A stretch of 64,000 bases of DNA, from the NCBI GenBank assembly GCA_022478985.1, contig JAKSZP010002713.1, positions 1 through 64,000 of the forward strand. Direction: 5' to 3'. The translations under genes and the position numbers were made by a program. Shown here piece after piece: positions 35,331-47,000 of the stretch (its first letter is position 1; every line of letters begins with the position of its first letter). The notes under the pieces were generated by a model. The model ran no database searches and was not told the origin of the DNA. It saw only the letters and a program-made list of their open reading frames with translations. Source of the DNA: Massospora cicadina. Its lineage: Eukaryota; Entomophthoromycota; Entomophthoromycetes; Entomophthorales; Entomophthoraceae.

Positions 35331-37328
35331 GGATGAGTGCTGAGCAGTACTTGTCTCAATTTTCAAATATCCTGTCTGAAATAAAGTCAGAAGCATCTGA
35401 TACAGCCTTGAATAAAGAAAATAAAGGACAAGACGATGGATAATAAAAACTGATTGGCATTATCCAAATACCATATAGGCAATATAGTAGCTTATTGCGA
35501 CATGCATAGCTTCAGATGAAGAAAATAACTAGAGGTGCTTTGGTCAGGTCCATTTGAGAATATCGTCAAGATGGCAATGGATGCATATTCCAACAAGAAC
35601 CTTGAGGATTGTATAATCATTAACTGGGTCATTGATAAGTATCTAAAGCAGTGGATCCAGGAAAAAAACAATAAGGGTGTTCCCAAAGAACCACTGAACC
35701 ATTGAGACGGTTATGTTCTGACAATTTTTGGTTATATCCTAAAAAAGGACGCTGAATCAAAATAATTGGTTAAGCGTTAGAAATAAGACCTCTGAACCAT
35801 GAAAACTGTTAGTTCAGAGTGTATCTAGAAATCAGTTTGGGGGAAACGATTGACAACTGAACCAATTAAAGGTCATGTCTCATAAAAATATAAAAAAGTC
35901 GAATGTTTTATATTTTTCATTGGGTATCCTCAATTTGGGGATGATTTCGCCAATGTTGCCTCATGAGGGGAGGGAGGATTTATAGCAGTAGGAGTAAATA
36001 AACTATCAAAAACTATTTGAGAAAGAACGTTAGCAAGGGCTAGACCTACTTAAAGCCAAATTCGTTGAGCAGATGATGAAACCTGAGAAAACGCGATGTG
36101 GGAAGAGAAATCGAGATTAAGTACTTGCCTGATGCAATACTCTAAATTGGGGAGCAACAGAAAAGAAAGAGGAATTGAATAGACCCCAAGTAGTCCCAAT
36201 ATGACTCTAAAGCTGGGAGATTTGTCATGAGTGCTTGCCAACGGATTCATCAAGAACGTTGGACATATGGGCCAGCATAGATCAAGGGATATCAGGCGAA
36301 GTTTGCTAAATCATTCCCCCAATCAGAGTCATAAGAGGGAGTATTGATGCAAAGCGCCACAAAATGATGTAGTTGTGCAAGGAGTGAACGTCATCCTGAA
36401 GGCGATTACTACGAGATTCTTAGATTTAAGAGCAGAATGAACATCTGAATTTGGGGGAGGCTGGAAGTTTTGTGGTCCAACTTAAAAGAACTTGGCCCAC
36501 AAAATAAAGAGCATAGGCTGCATCATCTCAATCTAAGATGCTTTTGAGATTAGAGGTGTTCAGAGCTATAGGGAGAGCCTCTGTTACTTGGTTCCTTAAT
36601 TCTTATTAGGGAAGCTCAATGTATTCACAATCTCTGATAGATACTTTTGTTGAAAGAACAGCTGCTTTTATAATATTGGTCAAGTTAGAAAGGAACTCAA
36701 GAAGCAATTCAGATCTGTAACAAAACGATTGACTAAAATCAGATGCCATTGCTTTATGAGGCTCAACAATTATAATAGGATTTTCTTTAAAAGGAGTTAT
36801 CTAGGATAGTAACAAAGTCCAATTCAGGGACCAATGGAAGAGGGAGAATTGGCCACTATTTGTTTGAGATGTTCACTATTCTAATTTTCATTGGAATTCG
36901 ATACAATTTCTAGTAGTTCAGCAGAAGGACTACCTAAAGACGCTCAACTTGGATTTTGGGTCCTAGGGGGACCATAGAAGAGATCTCTGAGCAGAATGAC
37001 TCAATAATTGGAAGAGACGGGCATCTTCATCAGAAAGATTGTCAAGATATTGTTGGTACTTATAATTAATATTCCACATATGAGATGGATAAAAGAGGGT
37101 ATGATGAATTTTTTATAATGGTCATTACTATCCAATTTGGTGTAAAATAAGCTCTAATTTATTCTAATTTCGGCGCAATTAACTTCTAATTTATAAAATA
37201 AGCTCTTCAAAAAAGAAAAAAAGTGAAATAATGATATGAGTAAAAAAGTTATTAGAAAAAATAATAAAACAAATATTAAATCATCTTAATTTTGACACGA
37301 GAAATACATTGATGGTAGTGACCTCCTG
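35331..37328 (+). other. Element B 3' region, non-coding or unrecognised
   Basis: About 2 kb. The first few hundred bases are the decayed integrase tail; after that no domain is recognised. An A-rich tract (37195-37280) resembles those in A and C. A weak Gly/Glu-rich character remains near 35930-36300. Confidence 0.4.
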
Positions 37329-38033
37329 TCAAGGACGTGGAGGGATATCAGGAAATCAAAGGAGCTAAGTAGGGTAAGCTGGTGCCTTCCCATGACGTGA
37401 CTAAGGAAAGCTCGTGGAAACACAGGTGAGTAACCAACACCAGAACCAAGAGAGGCACCTTGGAAAGTCCTTTAGTGGCCTGAAAGAGGTGTGGGATGGA
37501 AGCTAATGACTGATACAACCTGTTCTTGTAGATGCTTCCACTCTCCTTTGGGTGAATATGTCCAGGAAGGGGTAGGCAAGAGTCAGGCGTATTGTCTATC
37601 ACACTACTTTTCTATGACCCGTGGTGCTGCAAAAGAAGGTCTCAGCGACAAGGGTGAGGCAATCCTGACTGGCTGGGCTTTATCCCACTAGTCTACAATA
37701 ATCACCACGTTTTTCTAGGCTGTCCTGAAACCTGGATAGCGGCCAGTAGCTTACATAGGCTTACTCTGGTGCAGCAAAAGTCATTAGCACTCAGGTACCA
37801 AATTGATAGACTGACCCAAAAGAGCTTCAATGGTTCCCACACAAAAAGGGCTTGGAGAGCAAAAATCGTCACAAAAACAGATCGGAGAGACAAACTACAT
37901 AACAAATCAATAGCAAGGGTGGCCCCTGATGCACAGAAGACTCCGGCCTCCTTTGAAGCAGTAGCCACTTATGGATTTGTAATCAGAACCAAAATTTTCA
38001 AAGTGGGGAACTCCGTCCCCTCATAAGGTTTGA

Positions 38034-39240
38034 TGCAAACATGGTGGAGAGCCTCAAGTGGGCTCACGCTGTGGAAGTAAAGACTGGTAATATAAGTAAT
38101 GCTCATGAGCCGCATGATTGAGGTGTGCAGGTTCTCCCCACTCCATACTCACGTTAGGCTCTTGGTTTGAAACTTATGACAACAGTATAAGCTTTGAAAG
38201 GAACGTTTTGGCTGCTGGTGCGAGAATTAAGAATGAAAGGCCTTATGTCTCGACATTGGCACCAAGATTGGAATGTTCATACTGAGTGACATGCCACCTG
38301 TTGTCACTAGAGGGGCCATGATGTCTCAGCTGAAAGGCTTCAGTAGAGTGATCTCCTTTAACGAGAACAAGCTGGTAAATAACTTGAAGCAGAAGGACGG
38401 CAGCTTGAAAAAGTTTACCGCAGGCTCTGGGGACTGGTTTTTGAAAGTAGAACTTTCAAAGCCATATGGGAAGTTACCTCGTTCAGTCACTGTGGAGACC
38501 TGGAGTGTCCCTGTGGTGCCTCTGGACAGGTGCTTTCTATGTGGCATGAAGGGGCACGTCAGAGCCAAACGTCCTCAGGCTAAACCTCCCACGTCAGTGG
38601 CCAAACCTAACAGGCCTAGCGAGGGGGTGCCAGCAATGGCGCCTTTAAAGAGAGAGAAGTTGGCTCTAGAAGGAGTTTGAGAAGCTAACTGAGTTGTCAG
38701 CCAAAGCAAAGGAGGCGGCGGCTGCTGGCAACACCAGTTTGGAGGTGGTGAGCGAGGTGCTGAAAGGTTTCAGGAAGGTCAACAAGAGTTCAAAGCATAC
38801 CCAGAGGACGCGGGAAGCCGCTAGACTCCAAATTGAAACGAGTGGCGTTTTGGCCCGTTCTGCAAAGGAAATTATGGACCAACATGCTTCCCAAAAGGAT
38901 TGGGTACTCCCCATCACTTGATTGTGAAAGAGGCATGCTACCACAATGGATGTGGGTGGGTTAGATCATGCAAGGCCTGTAGTGGAAGATGCAGAGGTAA
39001 GGGAGGTGCTGCCTGCTAGCAATATTGGGCCAGAGCCTCTAACCCAATGCCTCCACCTGAAGCGGAGGGGTCTGTCAAGGACTCTAGCAATGGTAAGATT
39101 CCAGAGGCTGCTGTGACTGAGCAGCCACCACCCCTGTCCCAATCTAGCACTGGAAAGTGGAGGAAGAAACGTGGTCTCACTAAACCAGCTGAGGTGGAAG
39201 AGGATGAGGACCCCCAAGATCTTGACACTGAAGCCTTTTT
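38034..39240 (+). pseudogene. LINE-d ORF1 with degenerate zinc knuckle
   Basis: After frame breaks at the start, an open frame (38273-38680) holds NLKQKDGSLKKFTAGSGDWF and a knuckle C-FL-C-GMKG-H-VRAK-R, in which the last Cys has become Arg. The upstream WFLKVELSKPYGKLPRSV block recalls the domain before the knuckle in plant-type L1 ORF1 proteins. A Lys/Glu-rich tail follows (38694-38921, 39047-39292). Start near ATG 38041 is a guess. Confidence 0.55.
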
Positions 39241-39252
39241 AGTTTCTAACCT

Positions 39253-42200
39253 ATGGCACTCAGGGTTAAATTTGCTAATATGCGAGGTTTGAATGACCTC
39301 AGGCAGCAGCAAGTGAAACTCAAATTACAACAAAATTGGAATGATATCAGCTTCCTCACTAAGACTAAGTCCAAACCTGGGGTGGAAGAGGACTGGGCTT
39401 ACCAGTTTTCTCTGAAGAAATCATTTTGCTCTCACTTGGTGGATCAACCAAACTCAGACTTGTTATAAGGGGAGGGAAAGAGGGAGGGGGAGAAACCAAA
39501 GGAGGGGTTGCTGTTCTGGTGGGGAACAAGGTCAAGGTTCTGGACAAAAGGGTATTGGTTCCTGGAAGAGCAGTGGCAGTAATGTCATTGTTTGAAGAGA
39601 AATTAATTTGATTTATCAGCATATATGCGCCCAATTCTGGGTCTTAAAGGAAATCCTTCTTCCAGAAGATCATTCTGAGGATCCAAGAGAAAAGCATCGG
39701 GGGGTCAGTAGTGCTGGGGGAGACATTAACTGTGTCTGTTTTAGGGATGACAGGATTTAAGCTTCAAGCAACTAAATTTCTGATCCTAGAGCCCACGAGT
39801 TGGCCAGCTTAATATTGACCTTGGGTTACTGGATGTGTGGAGAGTGGGACTTGGTGAGGAGGAAGAGCTTGGGTGGACTCACGTTCATGGGGATCATTTC
39901 TCCTGCATTGACCTTGTGTTGGTGCCTCAGCCTCTCCTGAGTCGCTGCAAGTTAATCTTTTTAGAATCATATTCCAGGTGCTTTGGACCACAGGCCCCTT
40001 GAACTGCAGATCAGAGACCATCAGGTTGCTTCTTCGGGAAAAGGGATCTAGAGACTGAACCCTGAACTCCTGAGGTGGTCTTCACTTCAGAAGATCATGA
40101 GGAAGATGTTGAAATGGTGGAGAAGCCATATTGTGGGGAATCCAGATGCACCAGTAAAATGGCTGCAGATGAAGGCTGATCTCAAGATGACATGTGAAAT
40201 CTTTGGGAGGCAGCTAGGGGCCATGCGTTCATGGTATGAAACCTTGGAGAGGAGCTTCAAGGGTACCTGCAAGCAGGATGCGGTTATGAGGGAATCTGCC
40301 TACACGGCCAAGACTAAATTGTATTCGAAGTTGATGGGAGCCTTCATGATGGATCGCCTCTTACAAAGGAAATCTAGGTGAGAATAGGACTCTAACAGTA
40401 ATGTGGCTCTACTCTGCAAGGCAGTAGGGGCATTCAGACTCTTGGCAAGGATCTTGTCACTTTGTGATGATGGAGTTGAGGTGAAGGATGCAGCTCGAAT
40501 TGCTGAAGTGTCCACGTCCTACTATGAGGACTTTATGGCCACTCAGAGAATGATCCGGAGGCATCTAAAGTACTCACAAGTGGACTGAGGGTACTGCCAA
40601 AGGAGAATTAGCAGAAACTATATATCAAGATCCGCAATTCAGAGGTGTCAGACGCCATCTGCAAATGAAAGAATGACAAGGCTCCTGGGGAGGACGGGTT
40701 GATCCTTGAACTCAACAAGTTATTACAGTCAGAAATGTCTGAAATGATTGCTGAGCTCTACAATTAACTCCTAGTCTCTGGTGCAATTGAGCTAGCATTT
40801 TCAATTGTCGTGTGTTGGTGTTGTATAAGAAGGGCGATCTCTCCCTCATGGGGTAATATCGGCCTTTGACTTTTCTCAACGTTGACTGTAAGATCTTAAT
40901 GAAGATCCTAACTAATCAACTAAAGGAGGTTGTAGCAGACGTTGTTGGGATTGAGAAAAATGGGTTTATCATAGGATGCTCAATTACTAACAATTTGATG
41001 CTGCTCCACCTGATAGAAGAGTGGGCAAGTAAACAGTATGACCAAAGTGGGTGGCTACTGTTTCTTGATCATAATAAGGCGTATGATTGGGTGAATCATG
41101 AGTTCCTTAGGAAATTGTTAAGTATGGTTGAATAAGAAGGCGCTTTCTGAGACTGCTTAAAGCGATTTATGAGGAAGCCTCATTGGTTGTCAATATCAAT
41201 GGGGTCCTCTCCCACCCTTTTAAGTTGTGTAGGGGCGTGCATCAGGGTACCCTCTATCTCCCTTCTTTTTTGTTCTTGCAATAGAGACCTTATCAGTTGC
41301 TCTCAGAAAGTTAGACCGGAGGAAACTTACCATCAATGGCGAGGAGTACTCCCACTCAATGTTTATGGCTGATATGTGAATTTATGTTTCGTTGGAGAAG
41401 GATGAGAAGGAGGTGATGAACATTCTGAAGATGTACCAGAACTCAAGCAACATGAAGGTCAATCTTTCAAAATCCAGGGCTTGTCCCATTGGCAGAACGG
41501 TGACGTTGGATGTGGCACCAAAGAGCTTGATACCCTGGATGGCAGCAGGGGGAGTAGTTTCTATACCTTGGGTGTCCCATCCATGGGTGGGCGTCACTGC
41601 ATGAAATTTGGCTCAAACTTGAAGCGGACCTTAAAAAAGCGGCTTGGAAATGCCAAAGGCTCAACTTATCTTATTGGGTCAAGGCATTGTTACTAACACT
41701 TTTATTCTTTCCAAACTATGGTACATTGCCGGATTTGTTCCACTGCCAGAAATTTTTTAGCATTAGTGGTGCCCAACCCAAAAGGGGGAGCCGCCACACA
41801 TCTTTAAATGCAATTGAGCCAAACAAACGGATTGTCATAAATAAAAGGTTCCCAATATAGCCTATAAGTTATCATCCTAGAAAGCCATAGCAGAAGGTGA
41901 TGAAGATTATAGAAGCTTTTTTCTGACGCCCGCTTTAGCTGGAGGACCATGGCGGACAACATAGGGGCTGGGGCATCAGCAACATGGGGCATAAAGAAGT
42001 AGTGTTGAGGGTTTTCTTTGTTTATGAGGCCGGCGGTGTCCATTGACTCAACTTATTGTGCAAGTTGATGCTCAGCGAAAGTGATGAGAGCTGGCACATA
42101 AGTAAAATACTTGATGCGCTGGCGGGTTTGGGAATAATTGTGGTCAGTTAGAGAAGTTTTTGCTGCGTCTTTGCAAGTGCAGCTCGCACCAAAAGTGAGT

Positions 42201-43570
42201 TCCTATATTTCATATTTTGCATCTCATAAAAATTGGAGGGGAAATTTGGGATAAGAATACCCTCAACTAGGGGCTCCATCACCCCACGGAGATGCTGGAG
42301 GAGGAGGGTGTCCACTGCCAGCATCTTCCATCAGGAGAATACAGAGTTTTGTTATCCAGTTCATCTGGCAAGGGCGGGCGTCAAAAACCAGTTTCTCTAA
42401 CTTGTGTTAGGAGGTGAAGAAGGGGGCATTGATCTGATTAACATCGGGAGTTTGATCAAAGAACTTCAGCTGATGTGGATTACACGGGTCGCTTGGGAGG
42501 GAAAGTCCAATTGTTGGGCTCCAATAGTTGAGGACTACCTTTATAGGGCTTGCAAGGACAAATCTAACAAGGAACTTGGTGTCAGCTGGGGCATCAATCA
42601 AGGGGCCATTCCAAGCGTGGGGAATCTACCAGGATACTGCAAGGATTACTTTAGAGTTTGGGCAGGCAAAAATGGTGTATTGGAGGGTGGAGAGTGAACA
42701 TCAATAGGAACCAGGCAATTCCCCTTGGGGAAGAGCTTGGGGGACTGGAGATGAAACCTCGTCTGCGCAAGGCCTTCAAGCACTTTTTTGGGGTGGTTCA
42801 CTGGAGTGACCTCCATGATGAAAACAGCTGAAGAGTGCTTAGGATTGAAGCAGCTAATATTGTTTCCAGTGCCTCCAAGGTGCTGGTAAGGAAGGCTTGG
42901 GATGTTGTGGAAGCAACTAAATGACTTATTTCTGGAGGGAAGCAATTCCTTCTCTGGCTGCATTAGAGGATGTGGAAGATTATTAAGAAGGCTGTGAAGG
43001 GCAGGATTGGCTGGTGTTCTTACAAGGAAGAGAAGGCTGGAAATACCCCATATGAGAAAGCCTCATTGTCCTTCAGGACTGGCTAAAGGTGGGAGGTGAT
43101 GATGATGTCTGCCTCTCAGATTTCACAACCTCCTGGTTCTGGAAACTACAAGAAAGTGAACTTTTCTTGACGTACTTGTACCGGATCACTTGCAAAATAA
43201 GACCTGTCCTGATGGACCTGTGTGGAATGGGGGTTAAGGGATGCTGTTTATACCAGTTCAGCACTTTCTCTTCCAACTCCGCAGCAACATCTTGGTCACT
43301 GGGGCGACTCTACGTAAGTGGAGTAAGCATAAGGAGGATGACCTTCTGTATGACTTTAAGGTGTGCAGTGGGGAGGAGATGGCAAAACACATCTTCATGG
43401 AGTGTCCAGAAGTGGATGCTGTGTGTGGAGAAGTGTTCTCCTGTGGCGTGAAGCATACTAACCATGGTGTAAGTTCTCCTCTGGTTATCTTGTATGGCCA
43501 GAGATCCTGACTGCGTATGCTCCTCCAAGTCTGCTTGCAGATAAGAAGGGGTTCTAGGTCTGGTGCACGA
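39253..43570 (+). pseudogene. LINE-d ORF2: endonuclease / RT, split by D3
   Basis: Endonuclease starts ALRVKFANMRGLND (39256), then SFLTKTKSKPG, GGVAVLVGNKVKVLDKRVL and ISIYAPN. RT: LNVDCKILMKILTNQLK, GFIIGCSITNNLMLLHLIEE, LFLDHNKAYDWVNHEFL (40870-41110). The catalytic Ala-Asp-Asp now reads MADM (41365-41380), so the second Asp is lost. After D3 (41756-42310) the C-terminal part has GGIDLINIGSLIKELQLMWI (42413 on) and a zinc motif C-SGEEMAK-H-IFME-C (about 43360-43410). Many frame breaks. Confidence 0.7.
41756..42310 (-). mobile_element. D3: 5'-truncated half-LINE fragment inside LINE-d
   Basis: Flanks TCCACTGCCAGAAATTT (41739-41755) and TCCACTGCCAGCATCTT (42311-42327) are a 17-bp target duplication with three mismatches. 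Removing it restores the LINE-d reading frame. On the minus strand it codes for the second domain of the D protein (FAEHQLAQ, then PHVADAPAPMLSAM; compare SDHQLAVEA and NAPTPLLSALT in D1). Its 3' end reads TGGGTTGGGCACCACTAATG then CTAAAAAA, a diverged version of the micro-insertion sequence. Confidence 0.7.
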
Positions 43571-44296
43571 TATGGGAGGAGGTGATGTATAGTCTATGAC
43601 TTGCCAAAAACCAGCGTAGCTTCCCTTCAGAAGGAATCCAGGCTACAAGCTCCCTGGCCATAATCAAGCGACAGCTAGAAATAGCAGTGGAAATCTATGG
43701 CAATCCTCTTTCCTCAAGCAAGTCCAACTTGGGGGTCTTTCTGGTTTCATTCCTCGCAGTGATGAATGGGAGTTATAACTTTGAACTGGCTGGGTAGTCT
43801 TTGCTACCGTTATACTAAACAGTGAGAAATATGTTAGTTTTGGGGTGGTATGAGCCACCCCGCCCACAGTTGGTCCCAAATCTGTGGTGCTTAGGTTCAC
43901 GTGGCCCCAGTGTGGTGGTGTGCAGTACCCCAGGTTTCATCCCACAAAGTTGTCTTCACTGGGTGCCCTAATGGGCACTCAAAAACTCAAAGATTAGTAA
44001 ATCAAGGACGCTGAACTAAGATCCTGAATATGACAACAGTTCAATTGCCCTGACTGGGGGAATTGGCTTTCTGTGACTAGCATCTTGAGTTTTTTGACTA
44101 TACCAGCATGACAGTAGGTCATGAGGACCACGCTCTGAGGAGGCAGTAGTGAGGAAGAAAAGAAAAACTGCATTACAAAGGTTGTCCTGATCAGCGTTGA
44201 GTGCAGATTGGGTCTGCTCCGCTGGAACCTTCTATTAATTGACCTGATCTGAGTTGGCAATATCCTCTCCCTATCCTATTCTTGCTGAGATTCTAG

Positions 44297-44311
44297 ACAA
44301 GATGGGGGATG
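44297..44311 (+). other. Polypurine tract of element B
   Basis: ACAAGATGGGGGATG directly precedes the TG of the 3' LTR at 44312. Confidence 0.65.
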
Positions 44312-45413
44312 TGTTAGGATTTTAATTACCTTTCCAGCTTCCTAGGTTATCTGCTGGTTCACTAGGGGATATGTCCCGCTTGCAAATAAATTGGATACAG
44401 TTGACCTCAATTTTGGTTAATAATGTCCAAGAATTTTGAGTAATTCGCCAGGTTTAGATCTGTCATGGATTGATCCATGTAAATGCCTAAGATCTCGTTA
44501 GGCAGAGTTGCCAATAAAATTGGGGCATCTGATAGTTGATTGATGATTAACTATAAGATGTACCAATTTGGATTGGTCAGGTTTCATCACCTACTGATTG
44601 GAATTTAATTAGCAGTTGTGATGTGAGTGATGCCGCCTGCAACTAAAGAATCAATTATTTGGTTTTCGATCTGGTATAATGGGTAATGAGTCCCATTACC
44701 TAAGCAAGTCACTAGCCAAATGTACTTGGTTTCTGTGATTGAGCGGGCACGTTAGGGACACGTTTTCTGAATCTTTCCGTTTTAAGTCTCTGGGAAGTCC
44801 AACAGAGGAATCCCTAACCTGATGAAGAAGACCATCTCTGGTAGAGATGTCATAGGGAAATTCAATGGCAATGGGTGCCGTTTCATGGCTGAAGCGCCAA
44901 CCAAGGAGTTGGGCAACTAAATTCCCCCTATAAACTTCCTAGTAACTCTATAAATAAAGCATATTTGATTATCAAACAAAAGATCATACATTAGTTATAT
45001 TCATCTTTAGTTAACTATTGTTGTGGTATACAATAATTGTAGACTCTTTTGTGAGTATAAAGGTAAGGATCAGATATCCTTAGAAGAGAAGCAGACCTTT
45101 GACGTGGATCTCCGCTGACTCAGCGTGACAAGAGCTAGAGGTAGAACCTCTGAATCTGAGAGTGGATTAAGTATAGCCGGAATAGGGAAGAAGTCCCTAA
45201 GTGTCAAATCAGATTTCTTGGATTATTCCAAGCTTAAAGTTGGACCACCTCTGGTTTTATTCAACTACGGATAATAGTCATTATAATATTATCACTCATA
45301 TATATCTATCAATCAATGTGGATCATTCACATACTGAACCTGTGCAGTTAACTCCTGGGATTTATCAGTCGAACAGTCTTATACATTTGAGGCCAATAGT
45401 ACCTGACTTAACA
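44312..45413 (+). repeat. Element B 3' LTR
   Basis: 1102 bp, TGTTAGGATT to GACTTAACA, matching 25291-26395. It carries AAGGATCAGATATCCTT intact (45065-45081) and a TATA-like CCCCTATAAAC (44926-44936). Confidence 0.82.
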
Positions 45414-45463
45414 TTTGGTGCTCACTACAGGGGTAGTAGAGCAGCCACCAGTTTCAGATTCTA
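45414..45463 (+). other. Extra primer site and leader after the 3' LTR of B
   Basis: TTTGGTGCTCACTACAGGGG followed by about 30 bp that resemble the leader after the 5' LTR (26396-26441). Such sequence belongs downstream of a 5' LTR, not a 3' LTR. Element E resumes right after it. Confidence 0.6.
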
Positions 45464-46340
45464 ACAGAGGCTTTAGATGCTTGCTTGATTTGCAGAACCC
45501 AAGATTGGCCAAACCCTCACTTCCAGCTTGAAGTTGCCGCCCCATCTACGCCATTTAGCGTCATAAGTTTTGATGTTAAAGGGCCCTTATCCATGGGCCT
45601 CCATGGTCATCACTGTATCAGCTTATTTAATGACCATCTCACAAAGTGGTTTGAGACCATCTCACTACCTACTGCCACTTCTAAGGCTACCGCCTTGTTC
45701 TTGTTTCGCTCTTTTTTCATACAATATGGGTGCCACCAGAGTTCTTCTATAAAACAATGGTTTAATTTTTACCTCCCAAATTGTTTAAGAATTGAATCAC
45801 TTTTTAATACTAGATTACATTTCACTGCGCCCTATAATCCTTTTCAAATGGTGCAATAGAGAGAGTAAAATGATATTCTAGTTTCTATTCTTCACAAGAT
45901 GGCTGCCACAGACCTCATGCAATGGAATCACTACATTCCATCAGCTTTATTAGCCTTCTGGAAATGCTACCATTAAGTGATAAAAAATTCATTTCAGTAC
46001 CTCTATAGTAGGGAGCTTATATTACATAGTAGCATCCATCCTTTTATTGTACTTCGCCTCTCCTGACAAATCTAAATTGCAAATGAGGAATCTAACTGAT
46101 GAGACAATCATTATTCAAGCACTCACCACATAAGGGATCATCTCTGCCACCAGGGAAGTTACACGGTTGAATGCCAGACATCCAGCTCTCCCATATTCAA
46201 TATCAGAGACCTTTTGCTATTCTACCATCACCACCTGGGGGCGCCCCAATAAGTTAGACACTTCCTGGCTAGGAGCCTATCATGTACTTTATAAGGGTGG
46301 CACCAAGTTTTCCATTGCAGATGTCATTTAAGGCACAGTG
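45464..46340 (+). pseudogene. Element E integrase, remaining part
   Basis: Starts with the CC half of the zinc finger (C-LI-C-RTQDW), then the core: SVISFDVKGPLSMG, CISLFNDHLTKWFETISLPT, SKATALFLFRSFFIQYGCH, and TAPYNPFQMV (45485-45859). The frame then breaks. The tail (about 46200-46320) has WLGAYHVLYKGGTKFSIADV, a typical end domain. No chromodomain. Confidence 0.7.
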
Positions 46341-46409
46341 GTTAGCTGCATACATGTTAGGGTTCCTGTTCCCTTATGTTACCCTCCACCAGGATCTTAA
46401 GGGGGGCAT

Positions 46410-47000
46410 TGTCAGCGTTTGTACTCAAGAATGGCAAAAATTATCTCAATATTAAACCAAAAATGTTTTTCATTCTATGACAGGGTCAAGCCTTCCTGAA
46501 CCAAATGGATTATCAGCAAATTAACCTTGTCCTTAACTTAACAAGAATTAATGAAGGAGACCAAGAATCTTCATGAGATGAGACATCATCTCAACTCTAG
46601 CATTTGCCCTCAGACGCCCTCATACAATGGGAGGCCAAAAATTTCATAACCAATCAAGAAGAAAGGCTGCAGCTTAACCCTTCTTTTGGGTGATAAGCAA
46701 AGGTACTGCTTGAAGAGGACTCAAGTGCCTCATCCTCCACAAAACACCTAGTCACCCTATAAATAAAAAAAAGCTTTAAAGAATAAAGATAATTGTTTAC
46801 TTTCATATCGAATTTATGTCTATTTTCATTCTTTGCATAGTTATTATAATTGGTATAAAACCCCAGGATAGTGCATAATAATAAAACCTGAAACGCTAAG
46901 ATGTTACGCCATCGTCTCTCTCCAGCCATTTCAAAGAACCAAGCCATCCCAAAGATCATTTCAATCTTTCATTCCTACTTCTCTAGGCAACCCAAATTTT
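46410..47000 (+). repeat. Element E 3' LTR (right end uncertain)
   Basis: TGTCAGCG at 46410 follows the purine tract AAGGGGGGCA. A TATA-like CCCTATAAATAAAAAAAAG lies at 46757-46775. No second copy is in the window, so the right end is a guess. The ORF on the minus strand here is not gene-like. Confidence 0.5.

Larger units (their letters stand above)
37338..44001 (+). mobile_element. LINE-d: a second, divergent LINE family
   Basis: Plus-strand LINE with its own ORF1 and ORF2, unlike LINE-a/b/c in sequence. A short repeat TCAAGGACG (37329-37337 and 44002-44010) may be its target duplication; 9 bp is short, so the ends are provisional. The 3' UTR runs from about 43570 to 44001. It contains the 555-bp fragment D3. 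It does not carry the shared 20-nt 3' motif of the other LINEs. Confidence 0.65.
25291..45463 (+). mobile_element. Element B: gypsy LTR retrotransposon carrying LINE-b and LINE-d
   Basis: Two LTRs of the same family, 25291-26395 and 44312-45413, enclose gag, RT, RNase H and integrase. LINE-b (26465-31741) splits gag at its seventh codon and LINE-d (about 37338-44001) lies near the 3' end. Removing both leaves about 8.2 kb, a normal size. The element sits in the integrase of E. Its right side has an extra primer-binding-like site and about 50 bp of leader after the 3' LTR, which is not normal. The short flanks ATAGA (25285) and ACAGA (45464) may be the target duplication. Confidence 0.75.
19901..47000 (+). 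mobile_element. Element E: outermost gypsy-like element, in pieces
   Basis: Three pieces join in order around the D2 and B insertions: gag (19901-20456), the end of gag plus protease, RT and RNase H (22349-25290), and integrase (45464-46340), followed by a polypurine tract and a 3' LTR from 46410. The integrase zinc finger is split between 25290 and 45464: the left piece ends MLETIYR and the right piece resumes LDACLICRTQDW, at the spacing normal for that finger. The 5' end lies left of the window, beyond element A. The right boundary is approximate. Confidence 0.65.
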
